The notes under the pieces: generated by a model
Database searches by the model: none
Told to the model about the DNA's origin: nothing
What the model saw: only the letters and a program-made list of their open reading frames with translations
Position numbers and translations under genes: made by a program
Part shown: positions 9,869 through 18,712 of the stretch, piece by piece
Numbering within the stretch: position 1 is the first letter of the stretch
How the letters are laid out: each line of letters opens with the position of its first letter
NCBI GenBank assembly: GCA_003224145.1
Contig: QHYN01000240.1
Span: 1 to 40,243, forward strand
DNA: 40,243 nt
Direction of reading: 5' to 3'
DNA from: Acidobacteriota bacterium
GTDB lineage: Bacteria > Acidobacteriota > Terriglobia > Acidiferrales > UBA7541

Positions 9869-12800
9869 ATGGAGCACTTCTCTTCCAATTTCTCGGCGCC
9901 CTTCATTCGACGGCCCGTTGCCACGTCGCTGATTACCATCGCGATTTTTCTTTCCGGGGTCGTGGCTTTCCGCTTTCTGCCCGTCGCACCGCTTCCACAG
10001 GTGGATTTCCCGACCATCGGTGTTGGCGCCGGTCTGCCGGGTGCTAGTCCGGAAACCATGGCCTCGGCGGTCGCTACACCTCTCGAGCGCCAGTTCGGCC
10101 GCATTGCCGGAGTCACGCAGATGACGTCTTCGAGCGGCCTCGGCTCCACGGGCATCACCCTGCAATTCGATCTCAATCGCGACATCAACGCGGCCGCCCG
10201 CGATGTTCAGGCGGCCATCAACGCTGCCCGTAGCCAGCTTCCTGCGGATATTCCGAGCCAACCTACCTACCGCAAGGTCAATCCTGCCGACTCTCCGATT
10301 CTGCTGCTGGCACTGACCTCGGACAACATTCCACCGGCGCAGATTTATGACGCCGCCGATTCCATCCTGGCTCAGAAGCTGGCGCAAGTCGAAGGTGTGG
10401 GACAGGTTTTCACTTGGGGCAGCTCGCGCCCTGCGGTGCGCGTGGAAGTCAATCCGAATCAGCTTAATAGTTACGGAATCAGTCTCGAGCAAATTCGCAA
10501 GTCGCTGCAGTCCGCCAACGCCAATCTTGCCAAGGGCGCGCTCTCAGATTCCAGGCAAACTTGGGCCATTTCTGACACGGATCAGCTCTTCAAGGCTTAC
10601 GAATACGATCCTTTGATTGTTGCGGGTCATCAGGGCGCTCCGGTCCGGCTTCGCGACATCGCGAAAGTCGTCGACTCCGTGGAAGATACGCGCAATCTGG
10701 GCCTCTTCGGCGGTAAGCGTGGCGTCCTCATGGCTATCTTCCGCCAGCCTGGCGCCAACATGATTGAGACCGTCGACCGCGTCACTGCCCTCCTTCCTTT
10801 TCTACGTGCCTCGATTTCTCCGTCGCTGCATCTCACTGTGGCCATTGACCGTACCACGACCATTCGCGCTTCCGTCCACGACGTCGAAATCGCGCTCATG
10901 ATTTCCATCACGCTGGTAATTTTTGTGGTTTTCGCGTTCCTGCGAAACGTCTGGGCCACCATCATCCCCAGCGTTGCCGTTCCGCTTTCTCTCATCGGCA
11001 CGTTCGGCGTGATGTACCTCTGCCACTACAGCCTGGACAACCTTTCCCTCATGGCCCTCACCATCTCCACCGGATTCGTGGTTGACGATGCCATTGTGGT
11101 CATCGAAAACATTGCGCGCCATATCGAAAATGGCATGCAACCTTTCGAGGCTACGATGAAAGGCGCGAGCGAAATCGGATTTACTGTTCTCTCGATGAGC
11201 ACTTCGCTCGTTGCCGTATTTATCCCCATTCTGATGATGGGCGGGGTTGTCGGGCGGCTCTTCCGCGAGTTCGCGGTGGTGCTTAGCGCGGCCATCGGCG
11301 TTTCTCTTCTGATTTCGCTTACTACTACGCCCATGATGTGCGCGCGCTTCCTTCGGCCCAAGGCTGGCCAGCACAATCGCCTCTATCGCTTTTCGGAAAA
11401 TGCGTTTAATCGCCTGCTCCGGACCTACGATGTTTCTCTGCGCTGGGTTCTCCGCCATCAATTCCTCATCCTGCTGGTGACGGTTGGCACAGTGTGTTTG
11501 AACGTCTATCTCTTCGTCAAAACTCCCAAGGGCTTCTTCCCGCAGCAGGATACTGGCCGCTTCATGGGCCTGATCCAAGGCGATCAGGACCTTTCCTTCA
11601 CGGCCATGTCGCAGAAGATGCGTGAATTTACCGATATCGTCTTGCACGACCCCGCGGTTGACTCCGTCACTTCCTTCACCGGCGGCGGAAGCGGTGGCAG
11701 CACGGCCCGGATGTTTGGCCAGCTCAAGCCGCTCAGCGAGCGCAAAATCAGCGTCGATCAAGTCATCGCGCGTATCCGCGCCAAGACCGCGAAAATTCCC
11801 GGCGCGGCGTTATATCTCCAGGCGGTTCAGGACCTCAGCGTGGGCGGGCGCATGGGTGGCGCGCAGTACCAATACACATTGCAGGCGGACAACCTCTCCG
11901 ACCTGACGCATTGGGCGCCCATCCTGCAGCAGCGTCTCAGCAGGATTCCCGAGCTGCGCGATGTCAATTCCGACCAGCAATTGAAAGGTCTTCAGAGCAT
12001 GCTGGTCATCGATCGCGACACGGCTTCGCGCCTCGGCGTTGCCGTTCAAGATATCGACAACACTTTGGGCGACGCTTTCGGCCAGCGGCAGGTCTCCAAC
12101 ATCTACAAGGGCTTGAATCAGTACCACGTGGTTCTCGAAGTTGCACCGGAATTTCAGCCATCTCCGGAGGCGCTGAAATCCATCTACGTTCCTTCCAAGT
12201 CGAGCAAGCTTGTTCCACTGAGCGCCTTCGCTCATTACGAGCCGTCGAATACAGCGCTTTCCGTCAATCACCAGGGCATTTTCCCGGCGATTACCCTCTC
12301 CTTCAATCTTGCTCCGGGGGCGTCACTCGATCCCGCGGTTAAGCACATTGAGGCTGCAGGCCGCGAACTAGGCGTTCCGAGTACTGTTCACACCACCTTC
12401 CAGGGCACCGCCCAGGCGTTCCAGGATGCCAAAGCTGGTCAGTGGGTGTTGCTCATCACAGCTGTTCTCACTGTCTACATCGTCCTTGGCATTCTCTATG
12501 AGAGCTACATCCATCCGATCACAATTATTTCGACCATTTTCCCTGCCGGTATTGGTGCCATTCTTGCGGTCCGATTAGTCGGGCTGGATCTCAGCATTAT
12601 CGCCATGATCGGCGTCATCCTCCTCATCGGCATCGTCAAAAAAAACGCAATTCTTATGATTGATTTCGCCGTTCAGGTGGAAAGGGAAGAACAAAAACCA
12701 CCGGTGGAAGCGATTTATAAGGCCTGCCTGCTGCGTTTCCGGCCTATTTTGATGACCACCATGGCAGCGCTCCTCGGAGCCATGCCCTTGGCGCTCGGCA

Positions 12801-12994
12801 CCGGCGTGGGCTCCGAACTGCGCCGCCCCCTCGGCATCACCATCGTGGGCGGCCTCATCCTGAGCCAGATGCTTACGCTCTTCACCACGCCGGTCGTTTA
12901 CATCTACATGGACCGCTTGCAATCTTGGATTCAGGGCAAGCGCGCCCACGGTTCTCTGCCCATGCAGACTCCCTCCCCCGCGCACTCTGACTGA
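9869..12994 (+). CDS. mdtC: RND efflux permease, MdtC-like
   Basis: 1041 residues and clearly paralogous to the gene before it, with the same FIRRPVATSL start, [13 protein letters not shown] (Asp406-Asp407), [17 protein letters not shown] and [19 protein letters not shown] blocks. The two permeases differ mainly in the periplasmic loops, as expected for heteromeric MdtBC pumps. GGAGA lies about 12 nt upstream of ATG, a weaker site than those of the first two genes, so expression probably depends on coupling. It ends the operon. The following gene converges on it from the other strand with only 11 bp between stop codons, and I see no clear terminator hairpin there. No TolC-type gene is present. 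Confidence 0.94.
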   Translation: MEHFSSNFSAPFIRRPVATSLITIAIFLSGVVAFRFLPVAPLPQVDFPTIGVGAGLPGASPETMASAVATPLERQFGRIAGVTQMTSSSGLGSTGITLQFDLNRDINAAARDVQAAINAARSQLPADIPSQPTYRKVNPADSPILLLALTSDNIPPAQIYDAADSILAQKLAQVEGVGQVFTWGSSRPAVRVEVNPNQLNSYGISLEQIRKSLQSANANLAKGALSDSRQTWAISDTDQLFKAYEYDPLIVAGHQGAPVRLRDIAKVVDSVEDTRNLGLFGGKRGVLMAIFRQPGANMIETVDRVTALLPFLRASISPSLHLTVAIDRTTTIRASVHDVEIALMISITLVIFVVFAFLRNVWATIIPSVAVPLSLIGTFGVMYLCHYSLDNLSLMALTISTGFVVDDAIVVIENIARHIENGMQPFEATMKGASEIGFTVLSMSTSLVAVFIPILMMGGVVGRLFREFAVVLSAAIGVSLLISLTTTPMMCARFLRPKAGQHNRLYRFSENAFNRLLRTYDVSLRWVLRHQFLILLVTVGTVCLNVYLFVKTPKGFFPQQDTGRFMGLIQGDQDLSFTAMSQKMREFTDIVLHDPAVDSVTSFTGGGSGGSTARMFGQLKPLSERKISVDQVIARIRAKTAKIPGAALYLQAVQDLSVGGRMGGAQYQYTLQADNLSDLTHWAPILQQRLSRIPELRDVNSDQQLKGLQSMLVIDRDTASRLGVAVQDIDNTLGDAFGQRQVSNIYKGLNQYHVVLEVAPEFQPSPEALKSIYVPSKSSKLVPLSAFAHYEPSNTALSVNHQGIFPAITLSFNLAPGASLDPAVKHIEAAGRELGVPSTVHTTFQGTAQAFQDAKAGQWVLLITAVLTVYIVLGILYESYIHPITIISTIFPAGIGAILAVRLVGLDLSIIAMIGVILLIGIVKKNAILMIDFAVQVEREEQKPPVEAIYKACLLRFRPILMTTMAALLGAMPLALGTGVGSELRRPLGITIVGGLILSQMLTLFTTPVVYIYMDRLQSWIQGKRAHGSLPMQTPSPAHSD

Positions 12995-13005
12995 AAGCTC
13001 TTCTT

Positions 13006-13965
13006 TTATGCGCTGCCGATCAACCAGCCTGTAAGAAAAACGAGGACACCTCCTACGACCACCTGAAACGTCGCTTGCAGGAACGGCGTGTCCATGTATC
13101 TGTGCCGCACGTAGCTGATCACCCCGAGCTCCACTGTCACTACAATCACCGCGACCAGCGTTGCCACATGAAAACTGGGGATGAGGAACGGCAGCGTGTG
13201 CCCGATTCCTCCTGCTGTCGTCATCAGCCCTGTCACCATCCCCCGAAGCCATGGCGACCCGCGTCCTGTCAGTGAACCGTCGTCGGAAAGCCCTTCGGAG
13301 AACGCCATCGAAATTCCCGCACCAATGGAAGCCGCCAGCCCCACGAGGAACGCGGCACCACTATGTTTTGTGGCGAACGCCGCAGCAAACAACGGCGCCA
13401 GCGTCGAAACCGAACCGTCCATCAGACCCGCTAGCCCCGGCTGCACTACCTGCAGAAGGAACAGCTTCTTTTGCGAAGCCTCTTCAGCGGCTTTCGCACT
13501 CGTGGTCAGATGTTTTTCTTCCAGCTCGCCGGCCGTCCGCGTGTGCTTCCTTTCCTCGTCCGCAAGCTGATTCAGCAATTCCCGCGTTGATGCGTCACTC
13601 GTCCGGCTGGCCGCTTTATGATAAAAACGCTCGGCTTCCAGCTCCATCACTTCGGCCTGCTTTCTCGCCATCTTCACGCCCAAAGGCCGGATCAGCCAAA
13701 CCGGCCTCCTCTCGAGGAATCCCTTCACGTTTTCCCGGCGGATCAGGGGAATGTGCTCGCCGAACCGCTGCCGGAACATGGCAATCAACCGGTCGCGGTG
13801 CACGGCCTCTTCCTGCCGCATGTCCTCGAACATTAGTGCGGTGGAGGGATACTCGTCCCGAAGAGCATCGGCAAACTCCCCGTAAATTCGGCCGTCTTCT
13901 TCTTCCGCGCCGATCGCGATAGCCAGAATCTCTTTTTCCGTCAGGTCTTTGAATTTTTTGAGCAT
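13006..13965 (-). CDS. ferritin-like/VIT1 fusion protein (MbfA, Er-VIT1 type)
   Basis: 319 residues from the ATG at 13965, which has GAGGAAG 7 nt upstream. An in-frame ATG at 14007 lacks a ribosome-binding site. Residues 1-165 are an erythrin/rubrerythrin-like four-helix domain with di-iron ligands in GAEEEDGRIYGEF (about 19-31), QEEAVH (51-56), MELEAERFYHK (107-117) and ADEERKH (135-141). Residues 175-319 are a VIT1/CCC1 transporter domain, opening with GLMDGSVSTLAPLFAAAFAT (180-199) and containing about five membrane helices. Family knowledge: MbfA proteins in alphaproteobacteria export iron and protect against iron/peroxide stress, with the ferritin-like domain facing the cytoplasm. Iron export is likely here. 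I saw no Irr- or Fur-type site. Confidence 0.88.
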   Translation of the reverse strand: MLKKFKDLTEKEILAIAIGAEEEDGRIYGEFADALRDEYPSTALMFEDMRQEEAVHRDRLIAMFRQRFGEHIPLIRRENVKGFLERRPVWLIRPLGVKMARKQAEVMELEAERFYHKAASRTSDASTRELLNQLADEERKHTRTAGELEEKHLTTSAKAAEEASQKKLFLLQVVQPGLAGLMDGSVSTLAPLFAAAFATKHSGAAFLVGLAASIGAGISMAFSEGLSDDGSLTGRGSPWLRGMVTGLMTTAGGIGHTLPFLIPSFHVATLVAVIVVTVELGVISYVRHRYMDTPFLQATFQVVVGGVLVFLTGWLIGSA

Positions 13966-14066
13966 CGTCTTCTTCCTCTGTACAAGAGAAGAGAAAGAAT
14001 CGCACAAGCCGGCTGCTCAAGTCATCCCCGTTTGGGGCATCGGAGATGTTTCGCAGATGCGTCGTT

Positions 14067-14195
14067 GGCCACGGCGGCGCGCCCGGCATGAACTGGGATC
14101 TGCGCGGTTATTTGGACTCCGGGCTCAGAGTAATTGCGATGAGCAATTCCTCGCCGCCCATCGCCGGGCAGGTCAGCCGCTATATTGAGGAGTGA
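14067..14195 (+). pseudogene. C-terminal relic of a beta-lactamase-related serine hydrolase
   Basis: An open frame on the plus strand reads GHGGAPGMNWDLRGY, then LDSGLRVIAMSN and PPIAGQVSRYIEE, to TGA 14193-14195. The block GHGG(G)APGxNxDLR, then a (D/S)-x-G-hydrophobic strand and SNxxPPxA, is what I recall as the C-terminal end of class-C-like serine hydrolases common in Acidobacteria. The frame continues a few codons further left without any recognisable sequence, and the catalytic SxxK and YxN parts are absent. The only in-frame ATG, at about 14088, has no ribosome-binding site. The family call is from memory and unsearched. Confidence 0.5.
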
Positions 14196-14323
14196 ATTCG
14201 GCAATAATGAAGCACATTTCTTGTAACAGTCGGGCGACTCTGAATCTTATGGCACACGCCACGGGGATGATCAACTGGTTTATAAGCGATTTTTTATGCT
14301 GAATGAAATGAGACCACGGGCGC

Positions 14324-15112
14324 CTAAATCATGAATCCCTGTGTCCGGCACACTTGCACGATTCCCAGACGGTCTTCCGCGCCGATCTTCTGCTTCATAC
14401 GATAGAGGTGATTTTTCACGGTCTGCTCCGAGAGGCAGAAGCGATTGGCGATTTCTTTGTTGGTGAGTCCTTCCGCAATCAGCGGAATCAATTGTTGTTC
14501 GCGCCGCGTTAAGCCCAGCCGCTGACGCATGCTCGCGGAGGGAAAAGAGGTTGCCTCCCGCTCGAAATACCGGAACAGCGCCGCGCAAAGTGTCCCAGGG
14601 CAGACACCTTTGCCAGCTTGCACCGCTCTCACCGACTCCACCACGTCTTCCGATGAAGCATCCCGTGGAAGGTATCCTCGAACTCCCGCTCTTATGCACT
14701 GCAGGAAATCCGTTTCATCCCCTGCCACATCGATCAACAGAATCAACACTTGAGGTGCCGCGGACCGTACCGTGCGAATCGCTGCCAAATCTTCGTCCCG
14801 GCTTCCCCTCGAGGACAACAGCAGAATGTCCACCTTTTCCCGGAGCAAGTCTTCTGTTTGAAACGGCTCCGCGGCTTCCGTTCCGATGACTTCGATCTCC
14901 CCACTCTTTATCAACATCCGCGAGAGGGCTTCTTTCAGAAGCCGGTTCTCGGCGGACACAAATACACGCGGTTTCAACGCTCTGGGCAATCCGCTGCTTT
15001 CTCGAGACGCGTTTTCCCCCGCTGTGCTATTCGCCTGGCGAGCGCCGTTCGAATTCACTCGATTCCGTACGGGCTCACTGACTTGCAAACTCCGCCTTAT
15101 TGCAGTGCTCAT
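14324..15112 (-). CDS. LuxR/NarL-type response regulator with degenerate receiver domain
   Basis: 262 residues from the ATG at 15112. An upstream ATG at 15139 has AGGA directly abutting it and is less likely. The C-terminus (about 201-248) is a GerE/LuxR helix-turn-helix: LTRREQQLIPLIAEGLTNKE, followed by SEQTVKNHLYRMKQKIGA. The middle (about 48-170) has the receiver fold, with strand VFVSAEN where the acidic pair normally sits and DILLLSSRG where the phospho-acceptor Asp would follow LLL. The usual Asp is Ser, and the conserved Lys loop reads LPRDAS. Observed: the key acidic residues are missing. Inference: it is controlled by something other than phosphorylation. No histidine kinase is adjacent. 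The first 47 residues are a Ser/Arg-rich, probably disordered extension. Confidence 0.85.
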   Translation of the reverse strand: MSTAIRRSLQVSEPVRNRVNSNGARQANSTAGENASRESSGLPRALKPRVFVSAENRLLKEALSRMLIKSGEIEVIGTEAAEPFQTEDLLREKVDILLLSSRGSRDEDLAAIRTVRSAAPQVLILLIDVAGDETDFLQCIRAGVRGYLPRDASSEDVVESVRAVQAGKGVCPGTLCAALFRYFEREATSFPSASMRQRLGLTRREQQLIPLIAEGLTNKEIANRFCLSEQTVKNHLYRMKQKIGAEDRLGIVQVCRTQGFMI

Positions 15113-15139
15113 GATCGAAGACCCTCTGCGCGTGAACAT

Positions 15140-15567
15140 TCCTGCTGGTGTGGTGTCATGCGGCCCCCCAGATTGCTTCTGCTACAATCCTGCAGCTTGT
15201 CCCTCTCAGCAATTTCGCAGCCGCCACGGAGCTCGCCACCTTCTCTCAATTTTTCCGTAACCCTTCGCCGGAGAATGTCTTAGCTTTTCGTTAGGGGCTG
15301 TTTCACTTACTCGGGAGTCTCGCTTTGGTACTCACCCTCTTCTGGTACTCCATTTTGGGACCATTTCATCTTTTCTTCTTCACTTTCAGAAATGTATCTC
15401 CTTCCTTTCCTCATCTTCTCTGTTCCTTTTCTAGTACTTCCGTACTACCATTTCTTTCGAACACCGGACTGTCTTACGGGTACCTGTTCGCTATAGGTTT
15501 AGTGTCGCTCGCGGAATACACTCTTCTCGGATAGTTAGCGGTATCTTTCCGGGAAGACGGTTTACCC
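15140..15567. other. long intergenic region upstream of the PilZ gene, pyrimidine-rich
   Basis: 428 bp between divergent genes. On the plus strand, positions about 15335-15450 are strongly enriched in C and T. A TTG-initiated frame of 69 codons (15325-15534) passes through, but it has no ribosome-binding site and only reflects this composition. TGCTACAAT at 15180-15188 resembles an extended -10 element directed rightwards; it would give a leader of roughly 370 nt. GGGAAGACGG at about 15551-15560 is the probable ribosome-binding site for the PilZ gene. No clear riboswitch was recognised. Confidence 0.4.
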
Positions 15568-15978
15568 ATGGCGACCCAGCAAGAACTGATGACCAAGAAA
15601 TCCCCAACTGGAGCTTCCCCCAGACAGCCTCACGCTCCTACGGAGCGCCGCGGCAAGCGCCGCTGCAAAATTACGCAACTTATGCGCATCCGCCCCTCGG
15701 ACCCCAACAAAGAACACTTCGAAGACCTGCGCGGTTCGGTGAGCGTCTCCCGATCCGGTGTCTTTTTTCAGTCCAGTGAATCCGGCTATGAAGTGGGAAT
15801 GCGGCTCTTCATTACCATGCCGTATTCGAACGATCCTGCGTCCATGAATCGCGAGTACCTTGCAGAAGTCGTCCGCAGGGACCTTCTGCCAACGGGTATG
15901 TTCGGCATCGGGATCAAAATCCTCATGGAGATGGGAATTCAGCACTCCTACAACTTTGGCGGTGCCATTCCTCGTTAA
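15568..15978 (+). CDS. PilZ-domain protein
   Basis: 136 residues. The N-terminal 25 residues are polar and probably flexible. The PilZ signature begins with R27-xxx-R31 (ERRGKRR). The second motif, normally D/N-x-S-x-x-G, appears as S59-V-S-R-S-G64 followed by VFFQS, so the first position is Ser rather than Asp/Asn. A beta-barrel continues to about residue 125, with LAEVVRRDLLPTGMFGIGIKI as the closing strands. Family knowledge: PilZ domains bind cyclic di-GMP and control motility, adhesion or exopolysaccharide. The altered motif makes binding uncertain. The gene is alone, with a strong terminator after it, and is divergent from the pseudo-receiver regulator. Confidence 0.8.
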   Translation: MATQQELMTKKSPTGASPRQPHAPTERRGKRRCKITQLMRIRPSDPNKEHFEDLRGSVSVSRSGVFFQSSESGYEVGMRLFITMPYSNDPASMNREYLAEVVRRDLLPTGMFGIGIKILMEMGIQHSYNFGGAIPR

Positions 15979-16023
15979 GTTAAATGTGCCGCTGGCCGAC
16001 TGAAAGCATCGAATAAACCCAAA

Positions 16024-16055
16024 AACGGGCGCCCCAAGCGATCGGGACGCCCGTT
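16024..16055. terminator. bidirectional intrinsic terminator between PilZ and TPR genes
   Basis: Stem AACGGGCG (16024-16031) pairs with CGCCCGTT (16048-16055) and can be extended inward by CCC/GGG after one mismatch. A-rich sequence precedes it (CCCAAAAA) and TTCTTGTGTTT follows, so it can serve the PilZ gene on the plus strand and the TPR gene on the minus strand. Confidence 0.75.
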
Positions 16056-16082
16056 CTTGTGTTTGGGGGTGGAGAGATCGAT

Positions 16083-16547
16083 CTAAGCTTCTCGCGCGAA
16101 GATCTGTAAGGTGCGGTGCCGCAAGATTCCGAGTTGCCGGTTTAGCGGATGTTTGCGCCCCAAGAAGTTGAGCACTGGAGATCGCCGCCGCGTGAGCTTA
16201 TTCATCGCGATGGTCAGCCGCACATCACGGCGCGCAAATTTCAGCCCCGACTGCAACGCTTCCACGGCCTCGTCGCGTCGCCCCGCGGTGGCATAGACCT
16301 CCGCCAAATTCAGATAAAGTTGGGCCTGATTTCTCTTCATTCGAACTGCGGAGTCGCACAGTCTTTCCGCTTCGCCCCACTTTTGTTCGGAGCGCGCCAG
16401 GACCACACCCAGGTACGACATATAGTAAGGATTATTCTTGTCCAGGTCTACCGCGCGCCGCATGTGCGGCAGGGCCTTTTGGGCGTAATTGTCTCGCAGA
16501 AAAGTCAATCCGGTTTTGAACTCACGGAAGGCTTCCGTATCCATCAT
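16083..16547 (-). CDS. tetratricopeptide-repeat protein
   Basis: 154 residues from ATG 16547, chosen because GAGGTG lies 5 nt upstream (8 nt before the adjacent ATG 16544). The frame stays open to an ATG at 16676, which would add 43 Pro/Ser-rich residues without a good ribosome-binding site. Two to three TPR units span about residues 8-110: FREFKTGLTFLRDNYAQKAL, LDKNNPYYMSYLGVVLARSE and LYLNLAEVYATAGRRDEAVE. The C-terminal 45 residues are basic (KLTRRRSPVLNFLGRKHPLN). No signal peptide or membrane segment, so it is probably a cytoplasmic scaffold. The partner is unknown. It ends at the shared terminator at 16024-16055. Confidence 0.75.
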   Translation of the reverse strand: MMDTEAFREFKTGLTFLRDNYAQKALPHMRRAVDLDKNNPYYMSYLGVVLARSEQKWGEAERLCDSAVRMKRNQAQLYLNLAEVYATAGRRDEAVEALQSGLKFARRDVRLTIAMNKLTRRRSPVLNFLGRKHPLNRQLGILRHRTLQIFAREA

Positions 16548-16929
16548 TGACTCACCTCGTCCACCCTGCTGGGTCGGGGTTGCAGGAGAATAAGATTCGC
16601 TGGAAGGGGGGCCTTTCCCGGATGGCACGCGAGGAATCCGGGCGGCCATGAGTTGCGGAGCACTTTTGTGAATCATGAGAGTTCCGCTCAGCCAGGTGGT
16701 GAGCGGGACAGTCGAGCAAGGCGGTCGCGAGAAATGTTCCCATCCCAGTCCCTTTTTACGCTACTCGCACTCTCATCAGGAATCTACTGCACTGGAGGAC
16801 AGTCTTGGTTCAGCGGCACTCACGGAGCAAGGCGAAGAATGAGGACAGGTTGGTCCCCGGAGGTTACTCCGCCTCGCAGTGTCGAGGGTGGAAAGGGGAA
16901 GCGTGCGCGGATTCGGTTCGAGAGGGGCG
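16548..16929. other. intergenic region, no gene recognised
   Basis: Between the TPR gene and the DUF2252 relic. Frames that cross it on either strand lack ribosome-binding sites and recognisable motifs. No convincing promoter or hairpin was seen. Confidence 0.4.
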
Positions 16930-17172
16930 TTAATCTTCCCTCTTTTTTATCTTACTTTTCCAGTTATCCCGCCATTTTTTCCAGTCCCTGAGGGTGGCCT
17001 TGAACATGGCTTTTGCGGCTTTGTGTAGCCAGCGCCCCCTGCGCGAGGCCAAATCCCGCTTCACCTTAGCGATGGCCTTCGCGCTCCCGAAGTGCATGTT
17101 GGCGGTTTACCAGCCCATGTCAAGCTTTGCCAGCCATTGTTCGAAATCAGCGGTTGCCTTGAAGACATCCAT
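16930..17172 (-). pseudogene. internally deleted DUF2252-family relic
   Basis: One minus-strand frame of 81 codons contains a single internal TAA (17107-17109). Before it: MDVFKATADFEQWLAKLDMGW. After it: TANMHFGSAKAIAKVKRDL, then RGRWLHKAAKAMFKATLRDW and a Lys/Arg-rich end. The first part resembles the N-terminus of DUF2252 proteins and the second their C-terminus (AMGWETANxHLGS...WLHxAAxxM). The stop stands where that motif has Glu, so GAA to TAA is the simplest change. The several-hundred-residue middle is absent. So a large in-frame deletion and a nonsense change are inferred. It begins 27 bp after the glyA stop on the same strand. Family assignment is from memory. Confidence 0.65.
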
Positions 17173-17199
17173 GTCGCGTGAGAAGTCTGAACCGGCCCA

Positions 17200-18513
17200 C
17201 TAAGCGCGCGCGTGCTCCATATGCGCTTTGCCGCCTCGCAGCTGAGCCTCATAGATCGGGAATCTTGCGGCAAGCTCTGCCACTTGTTTGCGCACGCGCT
17301 GTTCGACTTCCGCGTTCCCAAGACTGGTTAGGATGTCGGCGATCCAGCCTCCGACCTGCTCCATTTCCGGTTCGCGCATCCCGCGCGTGGTGACCGAAGG
17401 GCTCCCCAGGCGGATGCCGCCGGCTTTCATCGGCGGCAGGGGGTCGAAGGGAATCGCATTCTTGTTCACCGTGATGCCCGCGCGATCCAGAGCTTTCTCA
17501 GCGTCCGATCCGGTGATTCCGCGCGAGTGAAGCTCAATCAGAAACAGGTGATTGTCGGTGCCGCCGGTAACAATCCGGAATCCGCGCTTGGCCAGGGCTG
17601 CTGCCATCGCCTTCGTGTTTGCCACCACCTGTTTTTGGTATTCCTTGAAGGAGGGTTCCATTGCTTCTTTCAGGCAGACTGCCTTTGCGGCAATGGTATG
17701 CACCAGCGGCCCGCCCTGCGTTCCTGGGAAGGTCAGCCTGTCCAATTCCTTGGCAAACGCGGCTTTGCAAAGAACCATTCCGGCGCGTGGCCCGCGCAAG
17801 GTCTTGTGCGTCGTGGTTGAAACGATGTCTGCATGTGGCACCGGGCTTGGATGCAGGCCCGCGGCCACGAGTCCCGCGACATGCGCCATGTCCACAAAGA
17901 AAATGGCACCAACGGCCTTTGCCGTTTTGCCCATACGCTCGAAATCGATGATCCGCGAATAGGCGCTCGCCCCCGCCACGATCATTTTTGGGTTGTGCTC
18001 GTGCGCCAGCCTTTCGATTTCGTCGTAATCGATACGCTCGTCTTCTTTGCGCACGCCGTAAGCCATAAACTTGTACATTCTGCCCGAAAAATTCAGCGGG
18101 TGGCCGTGAGTGAGATGCCCGCCATGCGCCAGGTTCATACCAAGCACGGTGTCGCCCGGCTGCAACACGGACATGTACACCGCCACATTGGCAGACGTGC
18201 CCGAGTGCGCCTGCACGTTGGCATGTTCCGCGCCAAACAATTCTTTCGCACGATCGATGGCCAGTTGCTCGACCTTGTCCGCGTATTCGCAGCCGCCGTA
18301 ATAGCGCTTTCCCGGGTACCCCTCCGCATACTTGTTGGTGAAGATCGAGCCCATGGCCTCGAGCACCGCTTCCGAGACGAGATTCTCGGAAGGAATCAAT
18401 TCGAGCCCCGTGGCCTGGCGTCGCGCTTCCGCACGCAGCAGATCCGCGATTTGCGCATCCACCGAGTCCAGAGAGCGGTTCATTCTTTCATTGGCTGAAG
18501 TCGTCTGTGTCAT
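17200..18513 (-). CDS. glyA: serine hydroxymethyltransferase
   Basis: 437 residues, slightly longer than the usual 415-420 because of an N-terminal extension of about 12 residues. PLP enzyme of fold type I that interconverts serine plus tetrahydrofolate and glycine plus 5,10-methylene-tetrahydrofolate in the cytoplasm. Diagnostic blocks: GLELIPSEN (36-44), [16 protein letters not shown] (59-74), [10 protein letters not shown] (100-109), [10 protein letters not shown] (206-215) and the PLP lysine Lys237 in [14 protein letters not shown]. The start has GAGGA 6-7 nt upstream, and a good promoter lies at 18562-18591. It is followed closely by the DUF2252 relic on the same strand. Single-gene transcription is likely. 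Confidence 0.97.
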   Translation of the reverse strand: MTQTTSANERMNRSLDSVDAQIADLLRAEARRQATGLELIPSENLVSEAVLEAMGSIFTNKYAEGYPGKRYYGGCEYADKVEQLAIDRAKELFGAEHANVQAHSGTSANVAVYMSVLQPGDTVLGMNLAHGGHLTHGHPLNFSGRMYKFMAYGVRKEDERIDYDEIERLAHEHNPKMIVAGASAYSRIIDFERMGKTAKAVGAIFFVDMAHVAGLVAAGLHPSPVPHADIVSTTTHKTLRGPRAGMVLCKAAFAKELDRLTFPGTQGGPLVHTIAAKAVCLKEAMEPSFKEYQKQVVANTKAMAAALAKRGFRIVTGGTDNHLFLIELHSRGITGSDAEKALDRAGITVNKNAIPFDPLPPMKAGGIRLGSPSVTTRGMREPEMEQVGGWIADILTSLGNAEVEQRVRKQVAELAARFPIYEAQLRGGKAHMEHARA

Positions 18514-18712
18514 TCCGAGTCCTCAATTCGCTTCGGCTGATACGGTGTGAACTGAAGAGCGATTTTATCGGATGGAGTTGCAGAATGCCAATTTCGCGAG
18601 GCGCAGCGGAAGCTTCATTGGGGTCCGGCATCCTGGCTGAGGGCGGAAGCGATTTCTAGCGAATTCTAGCTGAGCAACGCAGGGGCGATATAAACTCAAA
18701 TATGAGAGGCAA
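18514..18712. other. intergenic region between glyA and the RHH relic
   Basis: Apart from the glyA promoter at 18562-18591 and the GAGAGGC site before 18713, no structure was recognised. Confidence 0.4.
18562..18591 (-). promoter_or_regulatory. sigma70-type promoter of glyA
   Basis: On the minus strand TTGGCA (18591-18586), an 18-bp spacer and TAAAAT (18567-18562). Both hexamers match consensus at five of six positions. Predicted transcription starts near 18555, giving a leader of about 40 nt to the glyA ATG. Confidence 0.65.

Noticed and set aside
15325-15534. 69-codon TTG-initiated frame in the region before the PilZ gene
   Set aside because: No ribosome-binding site, composition explained by a long pyrimidine-rich tract, no recognisable domain.
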